DNA from: Rhodococcus pyridinivorans
GTDB taxonomy: Bacteria > Actinomycetota > Actinomycetes > Mycobacteriales > Mycobacteriaceae
Direction of reading: 5' to 3'
Length of the DNA stretch: 64,000 nucleotides
NCBI RefSeq assembly: GCF_900105195.1
Contig: NZ_FNRX01000002.1
Span: 3,534,001 to 3,598,000, forward strand
Position 1 is the first letter of the stretch, and every line of letters begins with the position of its first letter. Shown here one piece after another: positions 34,633 through 45,851 of this stretch. The position numbers were made by a program, and so were the translations under genes. The notes below the pieces were generated by a model. It had not been told where the DNA came from and did no database searches. It saw nothing but the letters and a program-made list of their open reading frames with translations.

Positions 34633-36818
34633 TTTCCGGGTTCGGGATCGCGGGGCAGGCCGAGAAGCCTCTCACCGATGATGTTCAGCTGGACGTTGGT
34701 CGTCCCACCGGCGATGGACATGCACTGCACGTTGAGGAACATGTGGGTCGCCGAGGTTCGGTCCTGGTCGTCGAGCAACGACGCAGTACCGGCCCAGTCC
34801 ATCGCGGTCTCCCAGACCTGCTGGAGGTGCTCGACGCCGAGGAGCTTGGCGACGGAGGACTCGGCACCCGGCTGTGCACCGGCCAGGGACCGCAGAGCGG
34901 TACGCAGACCCATGAGGCCACCGGACGCGGCATCGCCGAGAACCTTGCCGAGGACGGTGAGTTGTTCGTCGTCCGGCCCACCGGGCATACCGTTCGCGAG
35001 CGCCATGAGGGTCTCGCAGCCGGCACCGAAAGTCGAATCGTGCGAGAGGGAGACGCGTTCGTTCGCGAGGGTGGTACGGGCGAGCTTCCATCCGTCCCCG
35101 GGCTCGCCGACGAGGCACTCGTCGGGCACGAACACGCCGTCGAGGAACACCTCGTTGAACAGGGCTTCGCCGGTGATCTCCCGCAGCGGCCGGATGTCGA
35201 GCCCCTCGGTGTTCCTGATGTCGATCAGGAAGTAGGACAGGCCTTTGTGCTTGGGCGCTTCCGCGTCGGTGCGGGCGAGGCAGATGCCCCAGTCCGCGAC
35301 CCGCGCCATCGACGTCCACACCTTCTGGCCATCGAGCCTCCATCCGCCGTCCACCTTGACGGCCTTGGTGGACAGGCCCGCAAGGTCGGACCCGGCGCCG
35401 GGCTCGGAGAAGAGCTGACACCACACGAGATCCCCGCGCAGCGACTGCGGGACGAATCGCTCGATCTGCTCGGTACTGCCGTGCGCGATCAGGGTCGGCA
35501 CCACCCAGTTGCCGATGATCATGTCGTGCGGTTCGAGTTCGGCGGCGCGCAGTTCCTCGGCGACGACGAGTTGCGTGACGGCGTCGGCGGCCTTCCCCCA
35601 CGGTTCGGGCAGGTGGGGAGCGGTGTAGCCCTTCTCCGCCAGATACGCCTTCCGCGCTGCGTTCTCCAGCGACTTCGCCGGCTCGAGTTCGGCACGGACG
35701 TCGGCGCGGATCCGTTCCGCCTCGGGCGGAAGATCGACGCTCAGCACGCGGCGGGCACCGTCGAGCGTGAGGTGGGCGACCCGGCGCCGCCACGACGCCG
35801 TGGAGCCGAGCAGGATCCGGAGGGACTGCGCGCGGCGCATGTACAGGTGCGCGTCGTGCTCCCAGGTGTAGCCGATACCGCCGAGCACCTGGATGCAGTT
35901 CTTGGTGACCTGGAAGGCGGCCTCCGGGGCGATGGACGCGGCGACCGCCACGGCCAGCGACGCCTCGTCGTCCGGCACGTCCTCGCGCCGCGCTCGCGCT
36001 GCGTCCCAGGCCACGACCCGAGCCTGTTCGGTGAGGCAGAGCATCCGGGCGACGGTGTGCTTGACACCCTGGAACTGTCCGATGACACGGCCGAACTGCT
36101 TGCGGACCCGCGCATAGTCCGCGGCGGTGGTGGTCGCCCAGTCCGCGAGACCGGCGGCCTCGGCGGCGAACAAGGTCGCGGCGATATCGACGATCCGATG
36201 CGGGTCCGATCTCAGCACGTCCTCGTCGGACAATGTCACGGCACTTGCGGTGATCTCGGCGTTGCGGCGGATCACGTCGTAGCTGGGCAGGTTCGTGACC
36301 TCGACCCGGTCACGGGTCACGACGACGAAGACCCGCTCACCACCGTCGTCGGCCGCGAGCAGGAACACATCCGCGACCTGGCCGCCGAGGGCGACACCGG
36401 AGGTTCCCGAGAGTGTGACGGAATCGCCGTCGCGCTCCACGCGCAGGTCCCCGGGCTGCAGGGCGACCGCACCGAACAGCGAGCCGTCCGCGAGCCCGTC
36501 GAGTTCGCTGCGACGGCCGGCCTCGTCGAGGACCGCGGACACGATCACGGTCGGAAGGAACGGGCCGGGCACCATGGCCCGTCCGAGTTCCTCTGCGACG
36601 ATTGCTGTTTCGAGCAGACCGAAACCGGCGCCTCCGACCTCTTCGGGCAGGTGCAATCCCAGCATTCCGAGTTCGGCGAACGAGCTCCAGTACGTCGGGC
36701 GGGCTTCCGTCTTCGCTTCGACGGCCGTGCGGATCACGTCGGGTGTGGCGTGTCGTGCCGCCCAGCCGCGCACGGAGTCGCGGAGCTCGCGGTCCTCGTC
36801 ACTCAATCCCAGAGTCAT
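34629..36818 (-). CDS. Tandem-fused acyl-CoA dehydrogenase (FadE34/FadE6-like)
   Basis: A 729-residue protein made of two acyl-CoA dehydrogenase units: residues about 1-360 (MTLGLSDEDRELRDSVRGWA, CIQVLGGIGYTWEHDAHLYM) and about 375-729 (WCQLFSEPGAGSDLAGLSTK, TTNVQLNIIGERLLGLP). Fused or heteromeric dehydrogenases of this type act on bulky substrates such as steroid side chains in mycobacteria and rhodococci. The first unit keeps the RKQFGRVIGQFQ flavin/substrate region, and both halves appear intact. It is 34 bp downstream of the thiolase gene and translationally coupled to the hydratase. Confidence 0.9.
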   Translation of the reverse strand: MTLGLSDEDRELRDSVRGWAARHATPDVIRTAVEAKTEARPTYWSSFAELGMLGLHLPEEVGGAGFGLLETAIVAEELGRAMVPGPFLPTVIVSAVLDEAGRRSELDGLADGSLFGAVALQPGDLRVERDGDSVTLSGTSGVALGGQVADVFLLAADDGGERVFVVVTRDRVEVTNLPSYDVIRRNAEITASAVTLSDEDVLRSDPHRIVDIAATLFAAEAAGLADWATTTAADYARVRKQFGRVIGQFQGVKHTVARMLCLTEQARVVAWDAARARREDVPDDEASLAVAVAASIAPEAAFQVTKNCIQVLGGIGYTWEHDAHLYMRRAQSLRILLGSTASWRRRVAHLTLDGARRVLSVDLPPEAERIRADVRAELEPAKSLENAARKAYLAEKGYTAPHLPEPWGKAADAVTQLVVAEELRAAELEPHDMIIGNWVVPTLIAHGSTEQIERFVPQSLRGDLVWCQLFSEPGAGSDLAGLSTKAVKVDGGWRLDGQKVWTSMARVADWGICLARTDAEAPKHKGLSYFLIDIRNTEGLDIRPLREITGEALFNEVFLDGVFVPDECLVGEPGDGWKLARTTLANERVSLSHDSTFGAGCETLMALANGMPGGPDDEQLTVLGKVLGDAASGGLMGLRTALRSLAGAQPGAESSVAKLLGVEHLQQVWETAMDWAGTASLLDDQDRTSATHMFLNVQCMSIAGGTTNVQLNIIGERLLGLPRDPEPGK

Positions 36819-36852
36819 GATCGGGTCCCTTCGGATAGCAGAATGTCCGGCG

Positions 36853-38055
<1,203 letters not shown>

Positions 38056-38134
38056 GTGACGGAGGCCGCAGATTCCTGTGCCGTCCCACCGAACGGGACA
38101 TGCCTTGCGGAACGCGGCCCCGGGGAATCGCCCG

Positions 38135-38752
38135 TCAGCGCGCACCGGCGGACAGGTCGACCAACAGAAGGTCGCACGCGACACGCAGATCGGACTCGAC
38201 CTCGGGGATCGAGCTTCGCCCGTTGAGCGCGGACTGGACGAGACCGAACCACAACGCCACGACCAACCGCACGACGGTCGCGTCCCGGACCGTCGGTTCC
38301 GCGATGCCTGCGGCGGCAAGGAGCAATCGGTCGAAGTGCTGATCGATCTTCGCCACGTCGGGAATCGTGGCAGCGTTCGACGACGCAGCGGATTGGATCA
38401 TCGCGTTCGCCAACAGCGGCGTACGCACAAGCGCCCGGGTGGCCTGCAGCAATGCGTCGTACACGACGTCGACGGGCGAGGTGGACGACTGTGAGCGCCT
38501 GGACAGGTGGATTCCCATCCGATCGATCTGGTCCACCATGACCGCGACGAACAGGTGGGTCTTGGACGGAAAGTACCGGTAGAGGGTGCCGATGGCGACG
38601 CCGGCGAGTTCGGCGACCTCCTGCATCCGGACGCGCTCGAGTTCCTTCATCGCGCCCAGGTGCGCAGCAGCATCGATGATCCTGTCGTATCGCGCGTGCT
38701 GTTCCGCCGAATTCGGTTCGGCGGCGTCCCGCACCTCCGCAAGTCTGGGCAT
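38135..38752 (-). CDS. TetR family regulator, KstR-like
   Basis: A 205-residue TetR regulator. The helix-turn-helix is in VRMQEVAELAGVAIGTLYRY followed by FPSKTHLF. The N-terminal extension, VGTLYRYFPSK-type recognition helix and TPLLANAM/WFGLVQSALNG segments resemble KstR, the repressor of cholesterol genes in mycobacteria and rhodococci. It lies between the thiolase operon and the divergent SDR operon, whose promoters both carry KstR-like 14-bp palindromes, so it is the probable repressor of this cluster. The inducer is likely an acyl-CoA intermediate. Confidence 0.85.
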   Translation of the reverse strand: MPRLAEVRDAAEPNSAEQHARYDRIIDAAAHLGAMKELERVRMQEVAELAGVAIGTLYRYFPSKTHLFVAVMVDQIDRMGIHLSRRSQSSTSPVDVVYDALLQATRALVRTPLLANAMIQSAASSNAATIPDVAKIDQHFDRLLLAAAGIAEPTVRDATVVRLVVALWFGLVQSALNGRSSIPEVESDLRVACDLLLVDLSAGAR

Positions 38753-38852
38753 GCTCGGTTCCTCCCCTTCACCGCCGGTGGCGCATCGACCACCGCCGGC
38801 GACGAACGTTCCAGGCGGGCACGTCCCGCATCCCGCCCGATCCCGGCCAGTG

Positions 38853-38905
38853 GGACCTGTCCCGTGGGTGGACCACCCACCACCCGAGACTAGAATGAAT
38901 ACTAA
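38853..38905 (+). promoter_or_regulatory. Palindromes and KstR-like operator in the tetR-SDR intergenic region
   Basis: Three dyads lie side by side: GGGAC-CT-GTCCC (38853-38864), the perfect 17-bp GTGGGTGG-A-CCACCCAC (38865-38881), and TAGAATGAATACTA (38892-38905), the KstR-like element whose TAGAAT is also a -10. A -35-like TGGACC at 38870-38875 overlaps the second palindrome. The site could control both the divergent TetR gene and the SDR genes. Confidence 0.5.
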
Positions 38906-38955
38906 TTCCGGCGCGGTGCACTGACGAACCGCCGCAATCGAACAGGAGACGTTCC

Positions 38956-39879
38956 ATGGGTGAGTCCGTAAGTCTGGCCGGGCGCGCGGCGGTTGTGACC
39001 GGCGCCGGGGCCGGTCTGGGCCGCGCCGAAGCCCTCGCCCTCGCCGACGCAGGCGCCGCAGTCGTCGTCAACGACATGGGCGATGCGGCGCACGAGGTGG
39101 CAGAGGAAATCGTCGCGTCGGGAGGCCAGGCCATCGCCGTCACCGGGGACGTGTCCGACTGGTCCCTCGGCGGCCGTCTGGTCGACGAATCCGTCGAGGC
39201 GTTCGGATCCTTCGACATCCTGGTCAACAACGCGGGCATCATCCGCGACAAGATGATCTTCAACCTGACCGAGTCCGACTGGGACGACGTGATCCGAGTC
39301 CATCTCAAGGGCCACGCCGCCACCTCCCACGCCGCGGCGGTGCACTGGCGTCAGGCGAACAAGGCCGCGGGCGGACCGGTCTACGGCCGCGTCGTCAATA
39401 CGTCGTCGGAGGCTTTCCTCTTCGGTTCCGCAGGACAACCGAACTATTCCGCCGCAAAGGCAGGCATCACGGCACTGACACTGTCCACGACCCAGGGCCT
39501 GGCCCGCTACGGCGTCACTGCGAACGCGATCTGCCCCCGTGCACGCACCGCGATGACCGCGGAGGCTTTCGGTGATGCCGACGCCACGACAAGCGGACTC
39601 GACCCGCTGGCGCCCGAGCGCGTGGCAACCCTCGTACGTTACCTCGCCTCACCGGCGTCGTCGGAGATCACCGGACAGGTGTTCGTGGTGTACGGCAAGA
39701 TGGTCGCGCTCATGGCCGCACCCACGGTCGAGAACCGATTCGACGCCGCCGGTTCGGCATTCACGGTCGAGGAACTCGACGAGCAGCTCTCGTCGTACTT
39801 CACCGGCCGCGGCCCGTACGAGACCTACGCCGCCTACAGCATCGCGGAACTCGAGAAGGTCGCACTGGCCGTCGACTGA
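38956..39879 (+). CDS. Short-chain dehydrogenase (HSD17B4-like 3-hydroxyacyl-CoA dehydrogenase)
   Basis: A 307-residue SDR. The cofactor motif is TGAGAGLGRAEALALADAGA; an NDMG motif follows beta-2, favouring NAD. NNAGI is present and the triad is Ser (NTSSEAF), Tyr-x3-Lys (NYSAAKAG). The C-terminal 60 residues extend beyond a basic SDR, as in the HSD17B4/ChsB1 type used in side-chain beta-oxidation. It would oxidise the 3-hydroxyacyl-CoA made by the MaoC hydratase on the other strand. A GGAG site precedes the ATG. Confidence 0.87.
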   Translation: MGESVSLAGRAAVVTGAGAGLGRAEALALADAGAAVVVNDMGDAAHEVAEEIVASGGQAIAVTGDVSDWSLGGRLVDESVEAFGSFDILVNNAGIIRDKMIFNLTESDWDDVIRVHLKGHAATSHAAAVHWRQANKAAGGPVYGRVVNTSSEAFLFGSAGQPNYSAAKAGITALTLSTTQGLARYGVTANAICPRARTAMTAEAFGDADATTSGLDPLAPERVATLVRYLASPASSEITGQVFVVYGKMVALMAAPTVENRFDAAGSAFTVEELDEQLSSYFTGRGPYETYAAYSIAELEKVALAVD

Positions 39880-39912
39880 TCGCTTGACACCGCACCCACG
39901 AAGGGAGCAAAC

Positions 39913-40656
39913 ATGAGACTTGCAGACAAGGTCGCGATCGTCACCGGTGGTGCCGGAGGGATCGGACGCGGCATCGTCAGAGCATTCATGGGCGAGGGTG
40001 CCCGCGTCCTGTTCGTCGACATCGACCGGCCCGCGGGTGAAGCCCTCGAAGCCGAGGTCGGCGAAGCCGGGAAATTCCTGTACGCGGACATCTCCGACGA
40101 GTCGAGCGCCGAGACGATCGTCGCGGCCGCCGTCGAGCATTTCGGAAAGCTCGACGTGCTCGTCAACAACGCGCACGCGTCCCAGCAGGCGCCACTGCTC
40201 GAGACCACACAGGAGATGCTCGACCTGTCGTTCGGCACGGGCTTCTATCCGACCTTCCGATTGATGAAGGCAGCGCACGCCCAGCTCGCCGCGAACAAGG
40301 GGTCGGTGATCAACTTCGCGTCGGGAGCCGGGATCGAAGGGAGCGCCACGCAGAGTTCGTACGCCGCTGCGAAGGAAGCGATCCGGGCGATCAGCCGGGT
40401 CGCGGCGAACGAATGGGCCGCGGAGGACATCAATGTCAACGTCATCTCGCCTCTGGCACTGACCGAGGGCGTCGAGGCGTACATCGCGGCCAACCCCGGC
40501 GTCGAGGAGGCGCTACTGGCGAAGACCCCGATGCACCGCTTCGGTGACCCGCAGGCCGATATCGGCCGTGTCGCGGTCTTTCTGGCCAGTGAGGATGCGT
40601 CCTACATGACGGGCCAGACACTCATGGTCGACGGCGGGACCATCACACTGCGCTGA
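39913..40656 (+). CDS. Short-chain dehydrogenase, second copy
   Basis: A 247-residue [20 protein letters not shown] as cofactor motif, FVDIDRPAG after beta-2 (NAD-like Asp), NNAH instead of the usual NNAG, and the triad Ser in FASGAGIEG and Tyr-x3-Lys in SYAAAKEA. It ends with a normal [10 protein letters not shown]. It is 33 bp downstream of the first SDR gene and in the same operon. The substrate is not readable; it probably acts on a hydroxyl group of the same compound class. The NNAH variant is mild and need not impair activity. Confidence 0.87.
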   Translation: MRLADKVAIVTGGAGGIGRGIVRAFMGEGARVLFVDIDRPAGEALEAEVGEAGKFLYADISDESSAETIVAAAVEHFGKLDVLVNNAHASQQAPLLETTQEMLDLSFGTGFYPTFRLMKAAHAQLAANKGSVINFASGAGIEGSATQSSYAAAKEAIRAISRVAANEWAAEDINVNVISPLALTEGVEAYIAANPGVEEALLAKTPMHRFGDPQADIGRVAVFLASEDASYMTGQTLMVDGGTITLR

Positions 40657-40690
40657 TCCACCGACGGACCGGATTCGACCGCCAACGACG

Positions 40691-40726
40691 ACGAGCGCCT
40701 CGGCACTTTCGTGCCGAGACGCTCGT
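40691..40726. terminator. Bidirectional terminator between SDR and clpX
   Basis: A 16-bp stem with one mismatch (40691-40706 and 40711-40726) and a TTTC loop sits between the convergent SDR and clpX genes. Confidence 0.85.
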
Positions 40727-40749
40727 GCAGTTCCGAAGGGTCTTCGGAA

Positions 40750-42027
40750 TCAGGCGGTCTTGTCGCGCCGTTCCCGATCGGTCTTGCGCGGCACGATCGT
40801 CGGAAGGACGTTGTCGTTGACGGTCTCGGCGGTGACCACGACCTTCGCGACGTCGTCGCGGCTGGGGATGTCGTACATCACGGGCAGGAGCACCTCCTCC
40901 ATGATGGCGCGGAGCCCGCGGGCGCCGGTGCCACGGAGGATCGCCTGGTCGGCGATCGCTTCGAGTCCGTCCTGGGAGAACTCGAGTTCGACGCCGTCCA
41001 TCTCGAACAGGCGCACGTACTGCTTGACCAGAGCGTTCTTCGGCTCCGACAGGATCTGGACGAGTGATTCCTTGTCGAGATTGGTCACCGACGCGAGGAT
41101 CGGCAGACGACCGATGAACTCCGGGATCAGGCCGAACTTGATGAGGTCCTCGGGCATGACGTCGGCGAAGTGGTCGGTGGTGTCGATTTCGGCCTTCGAC
41201 CGAACCTCGGCGCCGAAGCCGATGCCGCGCTTGCCGACGCGGTCGGAGACGATCTTCTCGAGACCCGCGAATGCACCCGCCACGATGAACAGCACGTTCG
41301 TGGTGTCGATCTGGATGAACTCCTGGTGCGGATGCTTGCGACCACCCTGCGGCGGGACGGATGCCTGGGTGCCTTCGAGGATTTTCAGCAGCGCCTGCTG
41401 CACGCCCTCGCCCGACACGTCGCGAGTGATCGACGGGTTCTCGCTCTTGCGGGCGATCTTGTCGACCTCGTCGATGTAGATGATGCCGGTCTCGGCGCGC
41501 TTGACGTCGTAGTCGGCGGCCTGGATGAGCTTGAGGAGGATGTTCTCGACGTCCTCACCGACGTAGCCGGCCTCCGTCAGTGCGGTGGCGTCGGCGATGG
41601 CGAAGGGCACGTTGAGCATCTTCGCGAGCGTCTGCGCGAGGTAGGTCTTGCCACAACCGGTGGGGCCGAGAAGCAGGATGTTGGACTTCGCGAGTTCGAC
41701 CGTCTCACCGCGGGAGTCGCGGCCCTTGTCGCCGGCCTGGATGCGCTTGTAGTGGTTGTAGACCGCCACGGCCAGCGTGCGCTTGGCGTCATCCTGGCCG
41801 ATCACGTAGTTGTCGAGGAAGTCGCGGATCTCGGCCGGCTTGGGCAGCTCGTCGAGCTTGACCTCGCTGGTCTCGGCCAGCTCCTCCTCGATGATCTCGT
41901 TGCAGAGATCGATGCACTCGTCGCAGATGTAGACACCGGGGCCCGCAATGAGCTTCTTGACCTGCTTCTGGCTCTTTCCGCAGAAGGAGCACTTGAGCAG
42001 ATCTCCGCCGTCACCGATACGTGCCAT
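40750..42027 (-). CDS. clpX: ATP-dependent Clp protease ATP-binding subunit ClpX
   Basis: A 425-residue AAA+ unfoldase that feeds proteins to ClpP. The N-terminal C4 zinc-binding domain reads CSFCGKSQ and CDEC; Walker A is GPTGCGKT, Walker [10 protein letters not shown]. The pore loop GYVGEDVE and the [15 protein letters not shown] region are intact. No defect is seen. It lies next to clpP2 and clpP1 on the same strand, the standard actinobacterial order, but a 230-bp gap containing a strong hairpin suggests it has its own promoter. Confidence 0.97.
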   Translation of the reverse strand: MARIGDGGDLLKCSFCGKSQKQVKKLIAGPGVYICDECIDLCNEIIEEELAETSEVKLDELPKPAEIRDFLDNYVIGQDDAKRTLAVAVYNHYKRIQAGDKGRDSRGETVELAKSNILLLGPTGCGKTYLAQTLAKMLNVPFAIADATALTEAGYVGEDVENILLKLIQAADYDVKRAETGIIYIDEVDKIARKSENPSITRDVSGEGVQQALLKILEGTQASVPPQGGRKHPHQEFIQIDTTNVLFIVAGAFAGLEKIVSDRVGKRGIGFGAEVRSKAEIDTTDHFADVMPEDLIKFGLIPEFIGRLPILASVTNLDKESLVQILSEPKNALVKQYVRLFEMDGVELEFSQDGLEAIADQAILRGTGARGLRAIMEEVLLPVMYDIPSRDDVAKVVVTAETVNDNVLPTIVPRKTDRERRDKTA

Positions 42028-42214
42028 CAGTCAGGTCCCTACTTCCTCGTGTGCGTGCAACCGGTCCCGCAACCACCACACGGGGCGGTCCCGGGGAGCG
42101 GGCCCTTTGATCGACCGTACCCGGATGTCGGCGCGCAGGTCGACCGGTTCTGCGCGTTTCCGGTCATATTTGTACACCACAACATGTGTCGGCGATCACA
42201 GTCCCGGCCTCGGT

Positions 42215-42245
42215 GGTTCCGGAAGGCACCGTGCCTTCCGGAACC
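42215..42245 (-). terminator. Hairpin terminator after clpP2
   Basis: A perfect 31-bp palindrome (15-bp arms about base 42230) begins 12 bp past the clpP2 stop. It forms a 13-bp stem with a 5-nt loop and probably ends clpP1-clpP2, separating them from clpX. Nothing else is seen in the clpX-clpP2 gap. Confidence 0.75.
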
Positions 42246-42257
42246 GCCTGCGACGTT

Positions 42258-42920
42258 CTACTTCTGGGCCGAGAGCTTGCGGTACTCGAGGACCCGGTCG
42301 ATCAGACCGTATTCGACTGCCTGCTCCGCCGTGAGGATCTTGTCCCGATCGGTGTCCTTGCGGATCTGCTCGGGATCCTTACCGGTGTGCTTCGAGAGCG
42401 TGTTCTCCATGAGGGTACGCATGCGCTCGATCTCGGCGGCCTGGATCTCGAGGTCGGAGACCTGTCCCTGGATGCCACCCGTCGCGGGCTGGTGGATGAG
42501 CACGCGAGCGTTGGGCAGCGCCAGACGCTTGCCGGGAGTGCCGGCGGCGAGCAGGACGGCCGCGGCGGATGCCGCCTGCCCGAGGCACACCGTGGTGATG
42601 TCGGCGCGGACGTACTGCATGGTGTCGTAGATCGCCATGAGCGAGGTGAACGAACCACCCGGCGAGTTGATGTACATGGTGATGTCGCGGTCGGGATCGA
42701 GCGACTCGAGCACCAGCAGCTGGGCCATCACGTCGTTGGCGGACGCGTCGTCGACCTGGACGCCGAGGAAGATGATGCGCTCTTCGAACAGCTTGTTGTA
42801 CGGGTTGGATTCCTTGACGCCGTAGCTCGAGTGCTCGATGAACGACGGGAGGATGTAGCGGCTCGCGGGCGAGGCAGGAGCGGCGCCGCCGAGCTGGCGC
42901 GGATCGAACATGTTGGTCAT
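42258..42920 (-). CDS. clpP2: ATP-dependent Clp protease proteolytic subunit ClpP2
   Basis: A 220-residue serine peptidase subunit. The triad is Ser in [11 protein letters not shown], His in LIHQPATGG and Asp in [10 protein letters not shown]. It pairs with ClpP1 to form the mixed tetradecamer that is essential in mycobacteria. The ATG at 42920 is used; the frame open further up overlaps clpP1. It is 46 bp downstream of clpP1. Confidence 0.96.
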   Translation of the reverse strand: MTNMFDPRQLGGAAPASPASRYILPSFIEHSSYGVKESNPYNKLFEERIIFLGVQVDDASANDVMAQLLVLESLDPDRDITMYINSPGGSFTSLMAIYDTMQYVRADITTVCLGQAASAAAVLLAAGTPGKRLALPNARVLIHQPATGGIQGQVSDLEIQAAEIERMRTLMENTLSKHTGKDPEQIRKDTDRDKILTAEQAVEYGLIDRVLEYRKLSAQK

Positions 42921-42966
42921 CGCTTCTCCAAGAATTCGGTGGTGTGAGGGCAGATCGGGCCGGGAC

Positions 42967-43593
42967 CTAGTTGGCGGTGCCGCCGGCCTGCTGCGCCCGG
43001 GAGACGACGTGGTCGACGAAGCCGTATTCGAGCGCCTGCTGCGCCGTGAACCAGCGGTCGCGGTCGGAGTCCTTGGTGATCTGCTCCACCGACTGGCCCG
43101 TGTGCTCCGCGATGAGCTCGGCCATCTCGCGCTTGGTGTGTGCGAACTGCTCCGCCATGATCGCGATGTCGCTCGCCGTACCACCGATGCCTGCGGACGG
43201 CTGGTGCATCATGATCCGCGCGTGCGGGAGTGCGTAACGCTTGCCCTTGGTACCGGCGGAGAGCAGGAACTGACCCATCGAGGCGGCGAGACCCATCGCG
43301 AAGGTCGCGACATCGCACTCGACGAACTTCATCGTGTCGTAGATCGCCATACCGGCGGTGACCGAACCGCCCGGTGAGTTGATGTACAGGGAGATGTCGC
43401 GGGTGGGGTCCTCGGCCGACAGCAGAAGGATCTGCGCGCACAGTTTGTTCGCGATGTCGTCGTCGACCTGGGTGCCCAGGAAGATGATGCGCTCGCGGAG
43501 CAGGCGTTCGTACACCGAGTCGCTGAGGTTCAGCCCAGCAGTGGCCGAGGTCATCGCGGGACCGATGGATGTCGCCGGATTCTGAGGAGTCAC
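42967..43593 (-). CDS. clpP1: ATP-dependent Clp protease proteolytic subunit ClpP1
   Basis: A 208-residue serine peptidase with Ser in [11 protein letters not shown], His in MMHQPSAG and Asp in DSDRDRWF. The GTG at 43593 (start [10 protein letters not shown]) has an AAGGCAGG ribosome-binding site and gives a length near other ClpP1 proteins; the open frame to 43656 adds an improbable tail. The first of the clpP1-clpP2 pair; its promoter should lie between it and the tig terminator (43594-43646). Confidence 0.95.
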   Translation of the reverse strand: MTPQNPATSIGPAMTSATAGLNLSDSVYERLLRERIIFLGTQVDDDIANKLCAQILLLSAEDPTRDISLYINSPGGSVTAGMAIYDTMKFVECDVATFAMGLAASMGQFLLSAGTKGKRYALPHARIMMHQPSAGIGGTASDIAIMAEQFAHTKREMAELIAEHTGQSVEQITKDSDRDRWFTAQQALEYGFVDHVVSRAQQAGGTAN

Positions 43594-43646
43594 GGGTACC
43601 TGCCTTCTCGTCGATCGTGGGTTGCTGACACTGACACTAACGAAAC

Positions 43647-43676
43647 GGGGCGGCACCGGATGCCCGGTGCCGCCCC
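43647..43676 (-). terminator. Terminator of tig
   Basis: Perfect 13-bp stem (43647-43659 and 43664-43676) with a 4-nt loop, followed on the minus strand by GTTTCGTT. It lies between tig and clpP1, so clpP1 is transcribed from its own promoter. Confidence 0.8.
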
Positions 43677-43736
43677 TCTTCGCTGAAAGCGGAAATTCGT
43701 GACCCCTGGGGTTTCGAATCTCCGCGGGTCGTCCGA

Positions 43737-45128
43737 CTACTCGGAGGCCGAGTCCTCGGTGGTCTCCGCCTCGGCGTTCTCGCCCTCGGCGTCATCGTCC
43801 TTCTTGGTGCCGAACAGCTCGGCGGTGTCGACGGTCGCACCCGTGGTGTCGGTCACGTTGGCGCGATCGACGACGGTGCCGAGCGCCTTGCCGCGGCGGA
43901 CGTCGGCGAAGACGGCACCTAGCTGGTTGGCCTGGCTGATCTGCTGGATGAACTGCTCCGGCGGGATGCCGTAGCGCTGCGCCTGGAAGAAGATGCGCTC
44001 GGTCAGCTCCTGCTGCTCGACCGTGGTGTTCTCCGCCTCGGCGATCGCGTCGAGGAGCAGCTGGGTCTTCACCGAACGCTCGGCGGACTCGCGTGCTTCC
44101 TTGTCGAACTCCTCGCGGCTCGAACCCTGGGCCTCGAGCAGCTCGTTCAGCTTGGTCTCGTCGTGATCGAGCTCGTGGATCGCGTCGTGCAGCGCGCTGT
44201 CGACCTCGGCCTGGACGGCAGCCTCGGGAACCGGAATGTCGACGGTCTCGAGGAGAACCTCGAGGACCTTGTCGCGGATCTGGCCGGCCTGCTCGACCTG
44301 CTTGACGCGCTGGACGCGCTCGCGGAGGTCGGCCTCGAGCTCGCCGATGGTGTCGAACTCGCTCGCGAGCTGCGCGAACTCGTCGTCGGCCTCGGGCAGC
44401 TCGCGCTGCTTGACGGTGTTGACCTTGACGGTGACGACGGCTTCCTTACCGGCGTACTCGCCGGCGACCAGCGTGGAGGTGAACTCCTTCGACTCGCCGG
44501 CGGACAGGCCGATGATCGCCTCGTCGAGTCCGTCGATGAGCTGGCCGGAGCCGACCTCGTGCGACAGGCCCTCGGTGGCGGCCTCTGGAACCTCGTTGCC
44601 GTCGACCGTCGCGGACAGGTCGATGGAGACGAAGTCGCCGTCCTGCACCGGACGCTCGACACCCGTCAGGGTGCCGAAGCGCTGACGCAGCGACAGAAGC
44701 TGCTCGGCGATGTCCTCGTCGGTGATCTCGACGGGATCGACGGTGACGGCGATCTCGGAGAAATCGGGGAGGGTGATCTCGGGACGCACGTCGACCTCGG
44801 CGGTGAACGCCAGCTCGACGTTGTCCTCGAGCTTGGTGACGTCGATCTCGGGCTGGCTGATGACCTTGACGTCGTTCGCGGTCACGGCTTCGCTGTAGCG
44901 GCTCTGGATGGCCTCGTTGATGACCTGGTCCAGGACGGCTCCGCGGCCGACGCGGGCCTCGAGGATCTTGCGAGGTGCCTTACCGGGGCGGAAGCCCGGG
45001 ATGCGGACCTGGCCGGCGAGGGCCTTGAAAGCGCGGTCGAAATCAGGCTGGAGCTCCTCGAAGGGCACCTCAACATTGATACGGACTCGCGTCGGGCTCA
45101 GCTGCTCGACGGTGCTCTTCACGGACAT
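43737..45128 (-). CDS. tig: Trigger factor
   Basis: A 463-residue ribosome-bound chaperone. The ribosome-binding loop [13 protein letters not shown] is in the N-terminal domain (about 42-54), the FKBP-type domain starts at [11 protein letters not shown] (about 160), and the C-terminal chaperone arms are predicted helical. The tail is very acidic ([20 protein letters not shown]). Upstream of clpP1 as in most bacteria. The tRNA-Pro gene lies just beyond its promoter. Confidence 0.96.
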   Translation of the reverse strand: MSVKSTVEQLSPTRVRINVEVPFEELQPDFDRAFKALAGQVRIPGFRPGKAPRKILEARVGRGAVLDQVINEAIQSRYSEAVTANDVKVISQPEIDVTKLEDNVELAFTAEVDVRPEITLPDFSEIAVTVDPVEITDEDIAEQLLSLRQRFGTLTGVERPVQDGDFVSIDLSATVDGNEVPEAATEGLSHEVGSGQLIDGLDEAIIGLSAGESKEFTSTLVAGEYAGKEAVVTVKVNTVKQRELPEADDEFAQLASEFDTIGELEADLRERVQRVKQVEQAGQIRDKVLEVLLETVDIPVPEAAVQAEVDSALHDAIHELDHDETKLNELLEAQGSSREEFDKEARESAERSVKTQLLLDAIAEAENTTVEQQELTERIFFQAQRYGIPPEQFIQQISQANQLGAVFADVRRGKALGTVVDRANVTDTTGATVDTAELFGTKKDDDAEGENAEAETTEDSASE

Positions 45129-45195
45129 GCTCCTTCTGTCGTGCTCTCTTGTCGGTCGTTCGTGTCACTACTGAGCGCGCTGACGCTGTTCGATC

Positions 45196-45272
45196 TGGTC
45201 GGGATGACAGGATTCGAACCTGCGACCCTCCGCTCCCAAAGCGGATGCGCTACCAAGCTGCGCCACATCCCG
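45196..45272 (-). tRNA. tRNA-Pro (UGG)
   Basis: A complete cloverleaf is read on the minus strand: acceptor CGGGATG paired to CATCCCG, D-loop with AGCTTGGTAGCGC, anticodon loop TTTGGGA (anticodon TGG), T-loop GGTTCGAATCC, discriminator A, and an encoded CCA (45198-45196). Body 45199-45272. It lies between tig and tRNA-Gly, which is transcribed from the other strand. Confidence 0.95.
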
Positions 45273-45411
45273 GTCGTGAAGGCACCGCATCCGACCGCGG
45301 GACCCATCGCAGAATCCTACGGCCCCCCGATTATGAAATCCAAAGCGAGGTCCGGTACAGTCTCATCTCGCAAGCCGCAGCACCGGTCGACACCGGCGCT
45401 GCAGGCGCAAC

Positions 45412-45485
45412 GGGGATGTAGCTCAATGGTAGAGCCCCAGTCTTCCAAACTGGCTACGCGGGTTCGATTCCCGTCATCCCCTCCA
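45412..45485 (+). tRNA. tRNA-Gly (UCC)
   Basis: Acceptor GGGGATG pairs with CATCCCC; anticodon loop CTTCCAA gives anticodon TCC; T-loop GGTTCGATTCC; discriminator T and encoded CCA (45483-45485). The body is 45412-45482. Confidence 0.95.
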
Positions 45486-45490
45486 CGGAG

Positions 45491-45526
45491 GAAGCCCGCC
45501 GGGTGCACACAGCACCGGCGGGCTTC
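45491..45526 (+). terminator. Terminator after tRNA-Gly
   Basis: A long stem (GAAGCCCGCCGG ... CCGGCGGGCTTC) that extends to 15 bp with a one-base bulge and an ACACA loop starts 6 bp after the tRNA CCA end. Confidence 0.85.
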
Positions 45527-45851
45527 GTCGTTCCGGACCGTCCCGTCCGGCCCAGCCCATCCGCATTCCGACGACCGCACGAACCACCGCGTCGTGATTC
45601 CTCGTCGCGTCCCTCCAGCGGACGCGACCGCGAACGGGTGGGGCGTCGTCGGATGACACCGCAGGGGGTGTGGAGGGACCGACCCCGCCCCACCTCCGGT
45701 CGGTCCCTCTCCACCATCGAATGCCGTTCTCCGGTGTGAAATCCGAGTATCGTCGTCTCACCCCCGTAGGTCAGCGGTCGGTCGAGAAGGCGCCGGCGTC
45801 AACGACGGCGCCGGCTGTACCGACGGCGCCTCGCTATGCAGGGAAGCAACG
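45527..45851. other. Non-coding gap with a second long hairpin
   Basis: No gene is seen in this 325-bp stretch. A long imperfect inverted repeat at 45666-45714 (18-base arms, mismatched at three positions, with GGGACCGACC/GGTCGGTCCC fully paired) forms a strong hairpin that may be a terminator relic from a lost gene. The ligase promoter should lie between it and 45852. Confidence 0.5.
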
